This document shows positions 1 through 10,270 of a stretch of 64,000 nt of DNA, piece after piece. Both the position numbers and the translations under genes were made by a program. Origin of the DNA: Humulus lupulus (lineage: Eukaryota > Streptophyta > Magnoliopsida > Rosales > Cannabaceae); NCBI RefSeq assembly GCF_963169125.1, contig NC_084795.1, positions 146,926,766 to 146,990,765 on the forward strand, in the 5' to 3' direction. The notes beneath the pieces are model-generated. The model was not told the origin of the DNA and did no database searches. It worked only from the letters and a program-made list of their open reading frames with translations. Within the stretch, counting starts at the first letter, position 1. Each line of letters starts with the position of its first letter.

Positions 1-1737
1 TAGCCTCTTTTTCTAATATTGTGAATATTAAATCTCTATACCTCTCTCTTATAATCTCCATCACTTTCAATTTTGTTTGGATGTAAGTCTTTTAGTGTAT
101 AAATAGATAAATGTTAGGGTTTATATTATGAATTTCTTCAAATTAGTGTTTTAGGATTTTCTTATTGGTATTTAAGGACTAGCTTTAGCTTTGAAATAGT
201 TCTGTATGTTCAAATGTGAAGCTGGAATTGATGTATCTTCATTGTATTATATATATACTTAGTCTTGTACATAGTAGTCCATAGTGAGCTTTGCAGTGAT
301 CCTCTTTTTATCTTTCAAATTTTTAAATGAAGTTTTTCACATTGTTGGATGCACGCACAAAAATGGTCTCTTATTTATACTGTTGTAACATCATAATGTA
401 CTTAACCTAAATGCCCTTGCTGAAGTCATTTACTGCAACTTGTTTGTTCTCATTTTTCTTGTATAATGTTTTGTTTAGTGTGTCAATTCTTGTTATTTGT
501 TTGTACCGCAGGTGTGGTTAAATATGAGAAATGAATGTTTGTTCTTCTAGTTATATTAGTTAATGTGTGTTTTATCTGTACAACTAGTTAAATATATATT
601 TGGATTCCTATGCTCTTTATTAATTTTCTTTGGTTTTCAGACTTTCTATGGCCACTGCTGAGGCAGGAAGCATGAAAATGAGCATCATAACTCAGCTGTT
701 CATTTGTTTTCTCTGTACATTTGTTTTCTTTTGAAGAGGAAGATTAAGTCTTGATATATAAGTCATCTAGGTATGTTTATTTCTCATCTCTAGGTTTTTT
801 TTATGCCTATTCAATTCAAAAATTAATTCTAAATGATTTTTTCTACTGCTATCCTTATTTATTTATTTATTTTCAGATTCCATTGTTATTCATAATTAAT
901 ATGGTGTTCTTTCATTTGATCGAAGTCATATCCTTATTCTATTCATAGTCTATCTATTAAATGGTTAAGCTATTTCCTTGTCTAGATATAGCAAGTGTGC
1001 TTTTCATTCCAGTCAAACTTGAAATTTCAGTTTGCCACAGTTACTGACCATGGCTTGTTTTCTTCCATTCTTACTGTCAGGATTACATGGAAGATTACGA
1101 GATTAAAGTTCCTTTCCAGTCTCTTAGACTCTGCCAACAATCACAGCATATACTTTCAGAACCATTACATTCTATATGAACTGAAGTCAAGTGACTTGCA
1201 TAAGTAATTTTAATTATTCTTTGACCACCATGAAATGTAAAACTTATTTTGATGTCACTTCCACATTGTGACAATCCTAATTTTCTTTATTTCTTTGCTG
1301 TATTTGTAGAGGAGGAAATGTACTGCATACCCAGCTGTAATGACAGAGATAATTGCTATTGTCAAAGAGAAGCATGTATGACTTAATAATAATGTATGAC
1401 TTGGTATGGATTTCATATCTTTGTAAATTTGTGTTTGAATTTGATTGATCTGGTTCTGGTATGATAATAACTACTATAATAATATAATGAATATTGAGGA
1501 TTAGCCTAAAGAAGGGGAACACATCTAGATTAAGTTGATCAACTTTCATACTTAGCTGGTCAAAAGAGAGATGAGCCATTTTTATCAAACTCTTTCATAC
1601 TATAATAATATATATTACAATGCCTGTTTCTTGGCAAGGAAGTACCCTGTAGTAGCTCATTCTGTCTCCTATATGAGAGTAAACCAGTATACCAACCACT
1701 GTAACTGAACCTTAAACCCACAGAAGCCAAAAACACC
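1..1737. other. AT-rich DNA without a recognised gene
   Basis: No protein family is recognised here. Two short stretches look exon-like. At 641 a pyrimidine-rich tract ending in CAG precedes an ATG at 648 that opens 28 codons to a TGA at 732-734, with a hydrophobic end. At about 1310 another tract ending in TAG precedes some 20 open codons. Neither gives a recognisable protein. The stretch lies on the same side as the host-gene fragments further right and may belong to the same captured or intergenic DNA. Confidence 0.5.
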
Positions 1738-2982
1738 ATGAAAATCATCAATACTCCTTTGTGTCTTCTCCTTATTATTCTCTTGCTTCCCTTTAAGATC
1801 ACATCTTCGCCTAGAACACAAGCTGAAGCTCTTGTCAAGTGGAAAGAAAGCTTAACTTCTTCACCTTCTTTGAATTCATGGTCCCTCACTAATCTCAACA
1901 AGTTGTGCACATGGACTGGGATTGTCTGCAACAATGTCACTGGTACACTCTCTGAGATAAATCTCTCCAACTTGAATCTGAATGGAACATTAGCCCAGTT
2001 TGATGTCACTCCTTTTCTCAATATCACCAGTTTCAACCTTACCAACAACAGTCTTACTAGTTCAATACCAATGGAGATAAGCCAATTAACAAAGCTTCAA
2101 TATCTCAATTTTCACAACAACAGCCTTGGTGGAATAATTCATTATCAACTAGGAAATCTCCAAAACTTATGGTACTTTGACCTTGGATCAAACTACTTCG
2201 AATCTCCTGACTGGTCTAAATTTTCAGGCATGTCTTCATTAACCTATATTGATCTTTATTATAATAACCTCACTTCAGAATTTCCAAGTTTCATATCAAA
2301 CTGCAGAAACTTGACTTTTCTCGACTTGTCATCTAACACTTTGACTGGCCAAATCCCAGAATGGGTATATACTAATCTGGGAAAGCTTGAAACTCTGAAA
2401 CTCAATAATAACCAATTCTTAGGACCTTTGTCATCAAACATTTCAAAGCTTTTCAATCTCAAACACCTTCATTTGGGATCGAATCCCTTAAATGGTCCAA
2501 TCCCTTATCAAATTGGTTTCATACCTGGTCTTGAAATTCTTATTCTGTCTAATAATTCCTTTAGAGTAAAAATTCCTTTGTCTCTAGGCCAACTCAAGGA
2601 GCTCACCCACCTTGATCTTCACAAAAATTTATTGGACTCTTCTATTCCCTCTGAGCTTGGACTATGTAATAAACTCAACTTCTTGGCCCTCGCTGAAAAT
2701 AAAATCTATGGTGAACTGCCTTTGTTACTGTCCAATTTGAACAATATCAGTGAATTGGGCTTATCCAGTAATCTGCTTTCTGGTCATCTTTCATCTGTTC
2801 TGATATCAAATTGGACATCATTAATCTCATTGCAACTGTAGTCCAATAGATTTAGTGGGGAAATTCCATCGACAATTGGACATTTGACAAATCTCAACTA
2901 CCTTTTCCTAAACCAAAACAACTTCTCTGGCACAATTCCAAAACAACTAAGTGAGCTTTTGAATCTCAAGCTACTGTCATAA
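1738..2982 (+). pseudogene. LRR receptor-like kinase, 5' fragment with in-frame amber stop
   Basis: The ATG at 1738 opens a secretory-type protein: a hydrophobic signal peptide at residues 4-23, an LRR N-terminal cap with a C-x-W-x-G-I-x-C motif near residues 58-65, then about a dozen plant-type 24-residue leucine-rich repeats of the N-x-L-x-G-x-I-P kind. This resembles the ectodomain of MIK2-like (MDIS1-interacting) LRR-XII/XI receptor kinases, which act at the plasma membrane. The frame meets TAG at 2839-2841 where relatives have glutamine, continues as LRR for 46 more codons, and ends at TAA 2980-2982. No transmembrane segment or kinase domain follows, whereas the family is usually about 1000 residues. 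It is a truncated pseudogene. The family call is firm; the exact orthologue is not known. Confidence 0.85.
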
Positions 2983-3392
2983 GTTAAGAAATGAAATAAA
3001 ATAAATTGACATTACAATGATCTCTCTATATTTGAAACTTTCTTTGGGATAAAATACAATTCTGGGTGGCAACCTGGGTATATAATATTAAAGGTTTTGA
3101 GGGAGGTTATTTCTTAGATTTAGTGAGGGATTGGAAAACTTCTGCAAGCAAATTTTTATCTTGTTTTTCCACTTTTAATTGTACTTTGGCTACTTTTTTC
3201 AGGGTTTCATGATTCACTTTTATGATGCAAACATGAACCTGATACTTTGTAATTTATTCTAATGATTAATACAAAGTTTCATTTCTTTAAATAAAAAAGA
3301 ATCATATTTTGTGTCGTCAAGGTCAGATATATATTTTCATTTTTAATTATATGTACATTCTGCTGTTTGACTTGTCATCTACGTGGTTTCAA
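2983..3392. other. AT-rich spacer or intron remnant
   Basis: About 410 bp with no coding signal. It separates the end of the LRR fragment from the first beta-galactosidase exon. The base before exon 1 is part of CAA where a CAG splice acceptor would be expected, so the last part may be a former intron. Confidence 0.45.
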
Positions 3393-3753
3393 TACTTTGG
3401 TGGAACAAACTTTGGTCGGACTTCCGGCAGACCGTTCTATATTACTAGTTATGATTATGATGCTCCAATTGATGAATATGGTCAGTGACTTGTCATTATT
3501 TTTCTGAGTTTTATTTGTATTTTTTGTTTATCTATTTGAGGAAGGAGTGATTTCCATATAAATATTCTAAATTGGAAGGAATATAAGTGCAAACATATTT
3601 AGATTATAAAGCATGTTTTGTCATTGTGTAGGCTTACTGAGTGAGCCTAAATGGGGACATCTAAAGGATCTGCATGCTGCTATAAAGCTCTGTGAACCTT
3701 CTCTGGTTGCTGCTGATTCACCCCAGTATATTAAATTAGGACCAAAGCAAGAG
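3393..3753 (+). pseudogene. Beta-galactosidase (GH35) fragment, two exons
   Basis: Exon 3393-3480 encodes [12 protein letters not shown] followed by the [12 protein letters not shown] block, the signature of plant GH35 beta-galactosidases (cell-wall galactan and arabinogalactan side-chain removal in the apoplast). A GT donor follows at 3481. The acceptor AG at 3630-3631 opens exon 3632-3753, which continues in phase with [20 protein letters not shown] and ends at a GT donor. The spliced frame of 70 codons is open and strongly conserved. It covers only about 70 of the usual 700-850 residues: the catalytic acid/base and nucleophile regions and all C-terminal domains are absent. The first acceptor looks mutated (CAA for CAG). 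The residues resemble BGAL9-type sequences. I read it as a captured or relic fragment. Confidence 0.85.
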
Positions 3754-3862
3754 GTTTGTGTGACCCTTTTATTACTGTTTTTTATGCTTAACTTTTAATT
3801 ATGTGAGCACATGATAACTTATAATGGAATAGAAAAGGAAACCAAATATAAAGAAACAAGAA

Positions 3863-4161
3863 AAAACACTGTCATGTATCCCTACTTCCTTACATGGAAT
3901 TTAGCACTTACCTTTCCCGATCACTAAGATACAAGTTCCAAGCCAATGTTTTAATTTCTTTCTGAATCTTTTTCATAGTTTTCATATCAGTTTTAATGGT
4001 ACATTATGTATAAGTTATTGTTATCATCATTATTATTATTATTAATTTTTATGTGAAACAAATTTGTATTAATAATGGATGATATGCTTTGTATTACTGT
4101 AGACAGCCTCTGATTGATTTGGTAAAACACTGTCATGTATCCCTACTTCCTTACATGGAAT
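3863..4161. repeat. Perfect 38-bp direct repeat flanking an intronic stretch
   Basis: The same 38 bases, beginning AAAACACTGTCATG and ending TTACATGGAAT, occur at 3863-3900 and 4124-4161, 261 bp apart, with no mismatch. One copy lies after the beta-galactosidase exons and one just before the PR-4 exon. They may mark a junction between the two captured gene pieces or a repair duplication. Confidence 0.8.
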
Positions 4162-4245
4162 ACGCTCTATACCTTTTTTCTTCTTTGCTTTTTGGTAACT
4201 TTCATTTGATTGATTTGGTATATACTTGAATATATATATTTGCAG

Positions 4246-4419
4246 CTTAGGAATACAAGAACTGGGGCAACCATAACAGCAAGGATTGTGGATCGGTGCA
4301 GCAATGGGGGCTTAGATTTGGACTTTAACACTATATTTAAGCCATTAGACACCGATGTAATTGGATATCAACAGGGTTCTCTCCAAGTGGGCTACACATT
4401 TGTCAATTGTGGGGATTAG
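4246..4419 (+). pseudogene. PR-4 / hevein-like barwin domain, last exon only
   Basis: A polypyrimidine/TTGCAG acceptor at 4241-4245 leads into 57 open codons and a TAG at 4417-4419. The peptide contains [17 protein letters not shown], a YQQG turn, and ends YTFVNCGD. These are the conserved second half of the barwin domain of pathogenesis-related protein 4 (chitin-binding or RNase-type secreted defence proteins), including two of its cysteines. The first exon, with signal peptide, hevein domain and the remaining barwin cysteines, is absent: the next coding sequence upstream is beta-galactosidase. It cannot make a PR-4 protein alone. The frame itself is undamaged. Confidence 0.85.
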
Positions 4420-4517
4420 TGATGATGATCGATTCAGCAGTACCATTCTCGAAGATATAAATCTCTTGGGATGTAATTAATAACAATATATACCAAAAAC
4501 ATTCTGCTTATATATGA

Positions 4518-4540
4518 ATATATATATATATATATATATA
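4518..4540. repeat. (TA)n microsatellite
   Basis: An uninterrupted TA run of about 11 units in the 3' flank of the PR-4 exon. Shorter TA runs lie near 4735. Confidence 0.9.
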
Positions 4541-4774
4541 AAGCTGATATATGGCTTAGTTAAGCTTAAAGTTAAAAGAGACTTAATAAAACTTTTGGGA
4601 AGTTTGTTCCAAAGGGTATATCCTCAGCACTTCTGAAATGTTCTTCTTGAGAACATAATAAAATTTGTACCATGTTGTATGCTTCTGTTTTTATCCAATA
4701 TTTACAGGAGGATTATCATGGCTCAATTTGTGGTTATATATATATGTGTGTGTTATTAAATAACTGTTATTATC

Positions 4775-5239
4775 TTTTACCTACACATAACCATTAAATT
4801 TGAACAAAATATAAATTGTGTAACAGACCAATAAAATAATGCTATGTGGACTAATAAAAATGACACCACGTAGGATGCCACATATGATGCCACGTAGGAT
4901 GCCACGCAGGATGACACATATGATGCCACGCAGGATGCCACATATGATGCCACATCATCAGACACGTAAAACTACAAAAACCATGTCAGCATAAACATAG
5001 GATGCCATGTCATCGAACACATCATCTGATGACTCATCAATTGATTTATAACTTAGTGGGGTCCACTGATTCTTTTACCTACCAGTGTTAATAAGTGTAG
5101 GTAAAGACTCTTTCCCCACTAACCTTTACCTACCAATCTCTACCAATTCAATATTGGTAGGTAAACCATATTACCCACCATTAGGCTAGTTTTACCTACA
5201 CTTACAATTGGTAGGTAAAGACCTCATTTTCTTGTAGTG
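4775..5239 (+). mobile_element. 3' terminal region of a CACTA (En/Spm) DNA transposon
   Basis: Position 5239 ends a perfect CACTA terminus: read from the other strand, 5225-5239 is CACTACAAGAAAATG. Inside it, TTTACCTACC and its complement GGTAGGTAAA recur in both orientations at about 5074, 5096, 5125, 5156, 5191 and 5210, with an outlier at 4778. These are the subterminal repeats that bind CACTA transposase. Retroelement sequence begins at once at 5240. No matching CACTAC terminus is present to the left within the window, so the 5' end, and probably the transposase, lie before position 1. The gene fragments at 1738-4419 therefore probably sit inside the element. Confidence 0.85.
4862..4962. 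repeat. 12-bp minisatellite inside the CACTA end
   Basis: Roughly eight imperfect copies of a 12-base unit close to AGGATGCCACGT or ATGATGCCACAT in tandem. Weaker copies (GATGCCATGTCATC) trail to about 5035. Internal minisatellites of this kind are common near CACTA ends. Confidence 0.75.
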
Positions 5240-5452
5240 AACTCACATTTCTTGAACTTTGCAAACATTTTATGCTCCCTCAGTCTCTGTAGAACCAACC
5301 TCAGATGTTGCTCATGTTTTGACTCTGACTGAGAATAAACCAGGATATCATCGATGAAGACGATCATAAACTAGTCCAGATAATCCTTAAACACTCTGTT
5401 CATCAGATCCATAAAAGCAGCTGGGGCATTAGTTAATCCAAAAGACATGACT
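5240..5452 (-). pseudogene. Ty3/gypsy reverse transcriptase fragment
   Basis: The minus strand encodes the RT palm: a MSFGLTNAP block, the catalytic FIDDILVYS motif, an LVLQRLREH block, then AKFKKCEF, which is cut by the CACTA end. It is closest to the Tekay-type chromovirus RTs at 55100-55350. One glutamine codon before FIDD is TAG. The other end stops abruptly near 5452 in AT-rich DNA. Confidence 0.85.
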
Positions 5453-6668
5453 ATATTTTGAATTTAAAATTTAAATTGTGAAATATGGTTGTCATCATTT
5501 ACTTAAAAAGATAATACTATATTTTGTGGGAATGCTTGATTTTAATTAATTAAATAAATAAATAAAAGAAAAATGCAATATCCCTGAAAAAAGAATACTA
5601 CTACATGCATGACACAGTCAAGGGACTGTGTCATGCATGCAAGGTAGTGCAGATACTGTATCTGTGTCGTTTTTATTTTTTATATTTTATTAATTAATAA
5701 TTTGAACATCGATATTTTCAAATTTGGTAAGTTAGATATTTACCTAAATCAATTCTTATCATCATTATGATATTATTGTTATATTACTATTATTGTTCAG
5801 CCTATCAAGCTAAGACTAGACAACGTGTGTGTGTGTGAACCAACCCTATATCTACAACATGAGTGTAAATGATGTAAGATAGAGACCCGTGTATACACGC
5901 CATGGGAACGAAGAACTCTTAAGGAACAGGTACATAGTAACCTATGGCCCTACCCTCGTATAAAAGCTAAAAGAGATGCATATCACTGGGGGAGGAAAGT
6001 ATACTTGGGTGTGTGTGTGCCAGTCCATAGATGTGTGAGGACAGGCTTTTGGGCATGTGAAGAGGATTCAAGCGATAGGCACGAGCGGACCTTTAGAAAT
6101 GTGAGAACACCATGTACCCCTACAAGGAAAACATGGGACAAGGAATAATAAGAAAAAAAAACAGAGATGAATTTAATTAAAAGGGACAAAATTTACCTCA
6201 AGAGTGCTTCTATGGTAGATAGAACCTCAGAGTCCTTGGAAATAGCTTCAATGAGATACAACTAGGTTAAGTAAGTTTTGGTGTGAAAAAATAAATCCAA
6301 GCCTTGGGGTATTTATAAGGAGAATCAAGACTTCCTAGCCTTTGGATCAAGTCTAGGATGAATGGTAGAGATCAAGAGCCTTGGAAACTTTGGGATCCCC
6401 ACCTAAAAATTATTAGCTCACATTCAAGCACAAGGATGCACTTGAATCACCATCTTAGTGCGTTAATTTTGATGCTTCTTGGTGCACTGCAAAGTAACAC
6501 ACCACCCAAAGACATTTTGTGCTTATCCATACACAACAAAGCAAAATTTCTATACATGTCATTAAAGCAACACATCAAGGAGTCTACAAGAACACTTGGA
6601 AGTGTGCGCATAGGCTCGGGGGCTAGTGTGAATATAGAAAAATTGGTAAAGGTGAAAGGCATGTAGTA
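5453..6668. other. Unassigned repeat-like DNA
   Basis: No gene is recognised. The stretch holds a perfect hairpin (5604-5639), a short GT run at about 5826, and around 6190-6340 a segment with a TATTTATAAGG box resembling a retrotransposon LTR promoter. Open frames here are short and match no family I know. Confidence 0.5.
5604..5639. repeat. Perfect inverted repeat, 16-bp arms, 4-base loop
   Basis: The arm CATGCATGACACAGTC (5604-5619) is followed by AAGG and then its exact reverse complement (5624-5639). It could form a strong hairpin or mark the core of a small foldback/MITE element. No flanking target duplication was found. Confidence 0.85.
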
Positions 6669-6870
6669 GGCCGAGATCAGTAAAGGTGCAAGGCACCTAG
6701 GAAGAGGGTCTCACTATGTGAGGCCCAACACGTAGAAGGTTGAAGTCCTTGAGGGTGCAAGGTGCCTAAGCAAGAGAGCCTCGCATAGTGAGGCCTGACA
6801 TGTCGCGAGCCAACATCAATAAAGGTGGAAGGCACTTGGGAAGAGGGCCTCTCTATGCGAGGCCTAACTT
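6669..6870. repeat. Three tandem copies of a 69-70 bp unit
   Basis: The landmark GTGCAAGG (or GTGGAAGG) recurs at about 6686, 6754 and 6824. Each copy is followed by a GAAGAGGG(T/C)CTC-like segment and GTGAGGCC or GCGAGGCC. Confidence 0.75.
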
Positions 6871-6884
6871 GCCTACGCCTCGCA

Positions 6885-7240
6885 GAGCTCTAGTTCCTCG
6901 TGGAGCCCTAGAGCCTCATGCACCTCTTGATACCTCTGAAAGCCCCTGCGTCTCGTGCACTTCCTGATGCCTTGCGGAGCTCCAGCGCCTCGCATACCTC
7001 CAGATGCCTCGCAAAGTTCCAATGCCTTTCACACCTCTGGGTGACTCGCAAAGCCCTAGCACCTTGCACACTTCTAGATGCCTCGCGAAGCCCCACTGCC
7101 TCATGCACCTCCTGGTGCCTCATGGAGTTGTGTCCCTTCGCACACCTGCCAGCACCTAGTGCATCTCCGGATGCCTCGCGAAGTCGTGGTACCTCACACG
7201 CACACCAGCGCCTCGCGCCCCATGGCATCTTGCGAGGCCA
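6885..7240. repeat. 37-bp GC-rich minisatellite
   Basis: About nine degenerate tandem copies of a 37-base unit whose core reads GCCTCGC, CACCTCC, GATGCCTCGC, GAAGCCCC in order. Long open frames on both strands in this zone are by-products of the GC-rich repeats, not genes. Confidence 0.8.
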
Positions 7241-7870
7241 TATTACCTCGAAGTCACACATCATCCTTGTCAAGTGTTGGGAGATACAAAGACAAGGCCA
7301 AACTAGCTCAAAGTAACATAGGAGGAGAAAACATGAGTAAGGAGTATGTCAGGCTAGGTACATACGTGCGTGGAAGAGCACAGAGTAGGAACGAAGTGCC
7401 CACGCCAAACAAGTACTGGCATTACAAAGATAGTACGTGGTGAAACCTCTACTACCACGTTCCATACATCTGTACCATACAGGTAGTGGTGGTACGAAGT
7501 TATACAAAGAATGGGAATTACATGTTGACACTTGACATGTACTGGACCCAACCTCCACTCCTCCAACACCACTACCACCTATGCCACGATCATCTGTGGC
7601 CTGTAGATGAGTCCTTCTGTCCCTTTGGGACCACTATGTATTATGAGCCGATAGTGCTCACCAAAAATAGGGTCTTCCTTCACCTAAGGGGGGATGGAAA
7701 ATTGATGGTGTACCGAGGCTATTGACTAATATACGAGTATCATTTCTCCATTGTTGCTCAAAGCATTTATCCTTCAAGTTTTCTCTAAGTTCTTTCTAAG
7801 TTCATCATTCTCCAAGATATACTTTTGATTTTTCTTACCTAATATTGTTGGCGAGTTCTCACCTTCAACA

Positions 7871-8650
7871 ACTACGAGCTAGGAGTCACTAAAAATCTTG
7901 AGGCCCTCAACCTTGAGCTCCAGGGCTACTCGGACCCCAGCAATAAGTGCTTCGTACTCAACCTTGTTGTTGGAGGTTTTGAATCCAAACCTCAGGGCAT
8001 TGTGAACCCTATGCCCTTTGAGGGATAGCAAGATCAGGCCTACTTTAGCTCCATTTTTATTGGAAGACCCATCTACTTACATATTCCTTGTAGGCCCAGC
8101 CACCAGAGCATCCACAGGTCTCTCATGGTTTGTGATGCAGTCAACGATGAAATTTATTAGTGCCTATCCCTTGATGGCAGTCCTTGGATGATGCGTGATG
8201 TAAAACTAACTCAGTTTGACAGCCCATTTAAGGAGTCTCTTGGATGACTCCGACTTCTGAAGGACTTGCTGCAAGGGATGGTGAGTGAGGACCTTGATGG
8301 GATGTGGCTGGAAATAGGGCCTTAGCTTCTGAGAAGCCATCGCTAGGAAAAAAGTTAACTTCTCCATAAGTAGGTATTTGGACTGCACCCTGAGGAGTCT
8401 CTTACTTGTATAGTGCATGGGTTACTGAATGCGGCCTTCCTCGTGCACCAAGGCGGAACTAGTGCCACCCTCCGAAACAGCCATATAGAGGAGGAGGGGC
8501 TCCCCATCCGCATGCTTTGAGAGGATCGGTGGGTTAGCCATTTGCATCTTGAACTGTTGGAACGCATGTTTGCACTCCTCTGTCCATTCAAACCTTTGAC
8601 CTCCTTGGAGTATGTTGAACGGTATGAACTTATCAATTGTTTTGAAGACT
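7871..8650 (-). pseudogene. Tat-type Ty3/gypsy RNase H region
   Basis: Read on the minus strand, the end near 7880-7970 gives EYEALIAGVRVALELK followed by IFSDS. This is the RNase H signature of Tat-lineage plant gypsy elements, with glutamate and aspartate of the catalytic set visible. The following codon is TAG where relatives have glutamine, and the frame is then cut by the LTR-like block ending at 7870. Stops and shifts occur along the rest (8100-8650). No Tat integrase was found to the left, so the 3' part is lost or displaced. Confidence 0.8.
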
Positions 8651-9330
8651 AAGCGACTTAGGGTTGTTATCCTCTCGATGAGGCTCTATGGGAGGATGGC
8701 ATATCGACCAAAGCTTTGATCTTCTGGGGAATTTCCTCTATTCCTCGGGCGCTGACGATGAAACCTAGAAACTTGCCGGAGGCAACTCCAAAAGTGAAAT
8801 TTTGGGGATTCAACTTATCCCAAATCGATGAAGTACCAAAAACACTTCTGTCAGGTCTTTCACATGGTCGGGGGTCATCCTGGATTTAACTATCATGTCA
8901 TCAACATAAACCTCCAACTGGTTCTTGAACATATGATTTACTAGTCTTTGATAGGTGGCACCAACATTCTTATGCCCGAATGGCATCACTTTGTAGATGT
9001 ACACTACTTTATCAGTTCGGAAGTTGGTGTGCTCTTGGTACACGAAATGCATGGAAATCTAGTTATTTCATGAGTACATGTCCATAAAGGACTAGGATGT
9101 GGCATCGACCATTTGATCTATCTTTGGCAAAGGGAAACAATCCTTTTGGTAGACTTTCTTGAAGTTGGAGAAATCGATACAGGTCCTCCAAGTGCCATTT
9201 GGCTTAGGCACTAAGACTGGACTAGATAACCATTATGGGTACTAAGCCTCTCGGATGACCCTGTTCGCGAGAAGCTTGTCCACCTCAGCCTTCAAAGCCG
9301 ATGTTTGGGTTGGATTGATCATCATCCACT
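8651..9330 (-). pseudogene. Tat-type Ty3/gypsy reverse transcriptase
   Basis: Minus-strand reading gives in order a PVLVPKPNGTWRTCIDF block (about 9190), FPLPKID, then from 9052 a 80-codon open run with YKVMPFG and the catalytic YVDDMIVKS motif (about 8900), then FLGFIVSARGIE. The Y-V-D-D form and spacing are those of Tat/Ogre-lineage gypsy RT, not of the chromoviruses elsewhere in the window. Several stop codons break the frame. It belongs to the element whose gag lies at 10270-15107. Confidence 0.85.
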
Positions 9331-10270
9331 TCTGCTGAATTGGAGGAACGTTGGGGTCAATGTTCAAGGCATGGCATATTGTATTTGGGTCAATGCATGT
9401 CATGTCAGACTAAGACCAGGAAAAGACATCTCGGTTGTCCCGGAGAAAGCTCACCAGCGCTTCTCGGACCTCTATCTTGAGGTTCTTTCTGACTTTGGTT
9501 TTCCTGTCGGGGAGGGATGTGTCAAGTATCACATCCTCTGCCTCCTCCATAGGTTTGACACCCCTATTATCTTGAACTTTGGGTTCCAACTCATTTGGCT
9601 CATCTACTTGAACAGCCTGTACCTCCATCTCCTCGGGAAGAGGTTGCTCGGGGGCTGCTTCCTTGATCACCATTACTGGTTGCTTGAGGGACACATTGTA
9701 GCATTGCATGGTCTCCTTCTGGTCTCCACGAACTATTTCAATTCCTGCCTCCGTGGGGAACTTCATGCATAGGTGGAAAATTGAAGTGATCTCTCCAAAT
9801 TATACTAGAGACAAATGCCCCAAGACGGTGTTATACGCCGAGAAGTAGACCACTACAACGATGATGCAGTACTTGATGTCCTAATGTGGCACTTCTCCAA
9901 GTGTCACGAGCAGCTTCATTTGCCCGGTTAGAATGAGACCTTCCCCTGAGAACCCGTATAGTGTTGAAATGCACTAGGATAGGTCGCTCGAGCCACCATC
10001 ATGTTTGAAATCTGGCTCTCGGCCACTAAAGAATCGTGGTTGGAAAAATGAACCCTCCGAGCATCATCCTCAGAAAATGTGATGACTTCATCAGCATCCT
10101 AGGCATTTGCGCTGGCAACTGAGTTAAGGTCACTATCTCGTCGTCTTGATTCAGAGCCCGCACATACCTACTTTGTGAACCCCAGGAGGTGCCCCCAAGT
10201 GGGGTCCTCTGAAGGTAGTTCCAACTTTCTCAGTCACTAGGGGTTGTCTTGTGGAATACTTATTGTTGTG
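9331..10270 (-). pseudogene. Tat element protease / PR-RT linker region
   Basis: The best preserved part, 9766 to 9410 on the minus strand, is open for 118 codons beginning MKFPTEAGIEIVRGDQ and ending FLRDNRDVFSWS. This is the acidic linker that joins protease to RT in Tat-lineage polyproteins. Between about 9800 and 10270 the protease reading can be followed only in pieces through frameshifts. No clean D-S/T-G triad was located. Confidence 0.7.

Larger units (their letters stand above)
6669..7870 (+). mobile_element. LTR-like block with two tandem-repeat zones, inserted in Tat RNase H
   Basis: The right edge is CAACA at 7866-7870, directly abutting the broken RNase H reading of the antisense Tat element. 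It resembles the solo LTR at 30019-31206: the same order of CCTCGC-rich repeats, a conserved block with CCACGCCA and ACAAGTA, and an end like GAGTTCTCACC followed by TCAACA. The left boundary is not resolved, so 6669 is only where the tandem repeats begin. It may be a solo LTR or a truncated element of the same family. Confidence 0.5.

Noticed and set aside
4862..5035. Regular short repeats resembling a CRISPR array
   Set aside because: Adjacent 12-bp units without unique spacers, in a plant CACTA end; a minisatellite.
6908..7443. Overlapping open frames of 120-130 codons on both strands
   Set aside because: They follow the 37-bp GC-rich minisatellite, whose composition lacks stop codons; no start context or family match.
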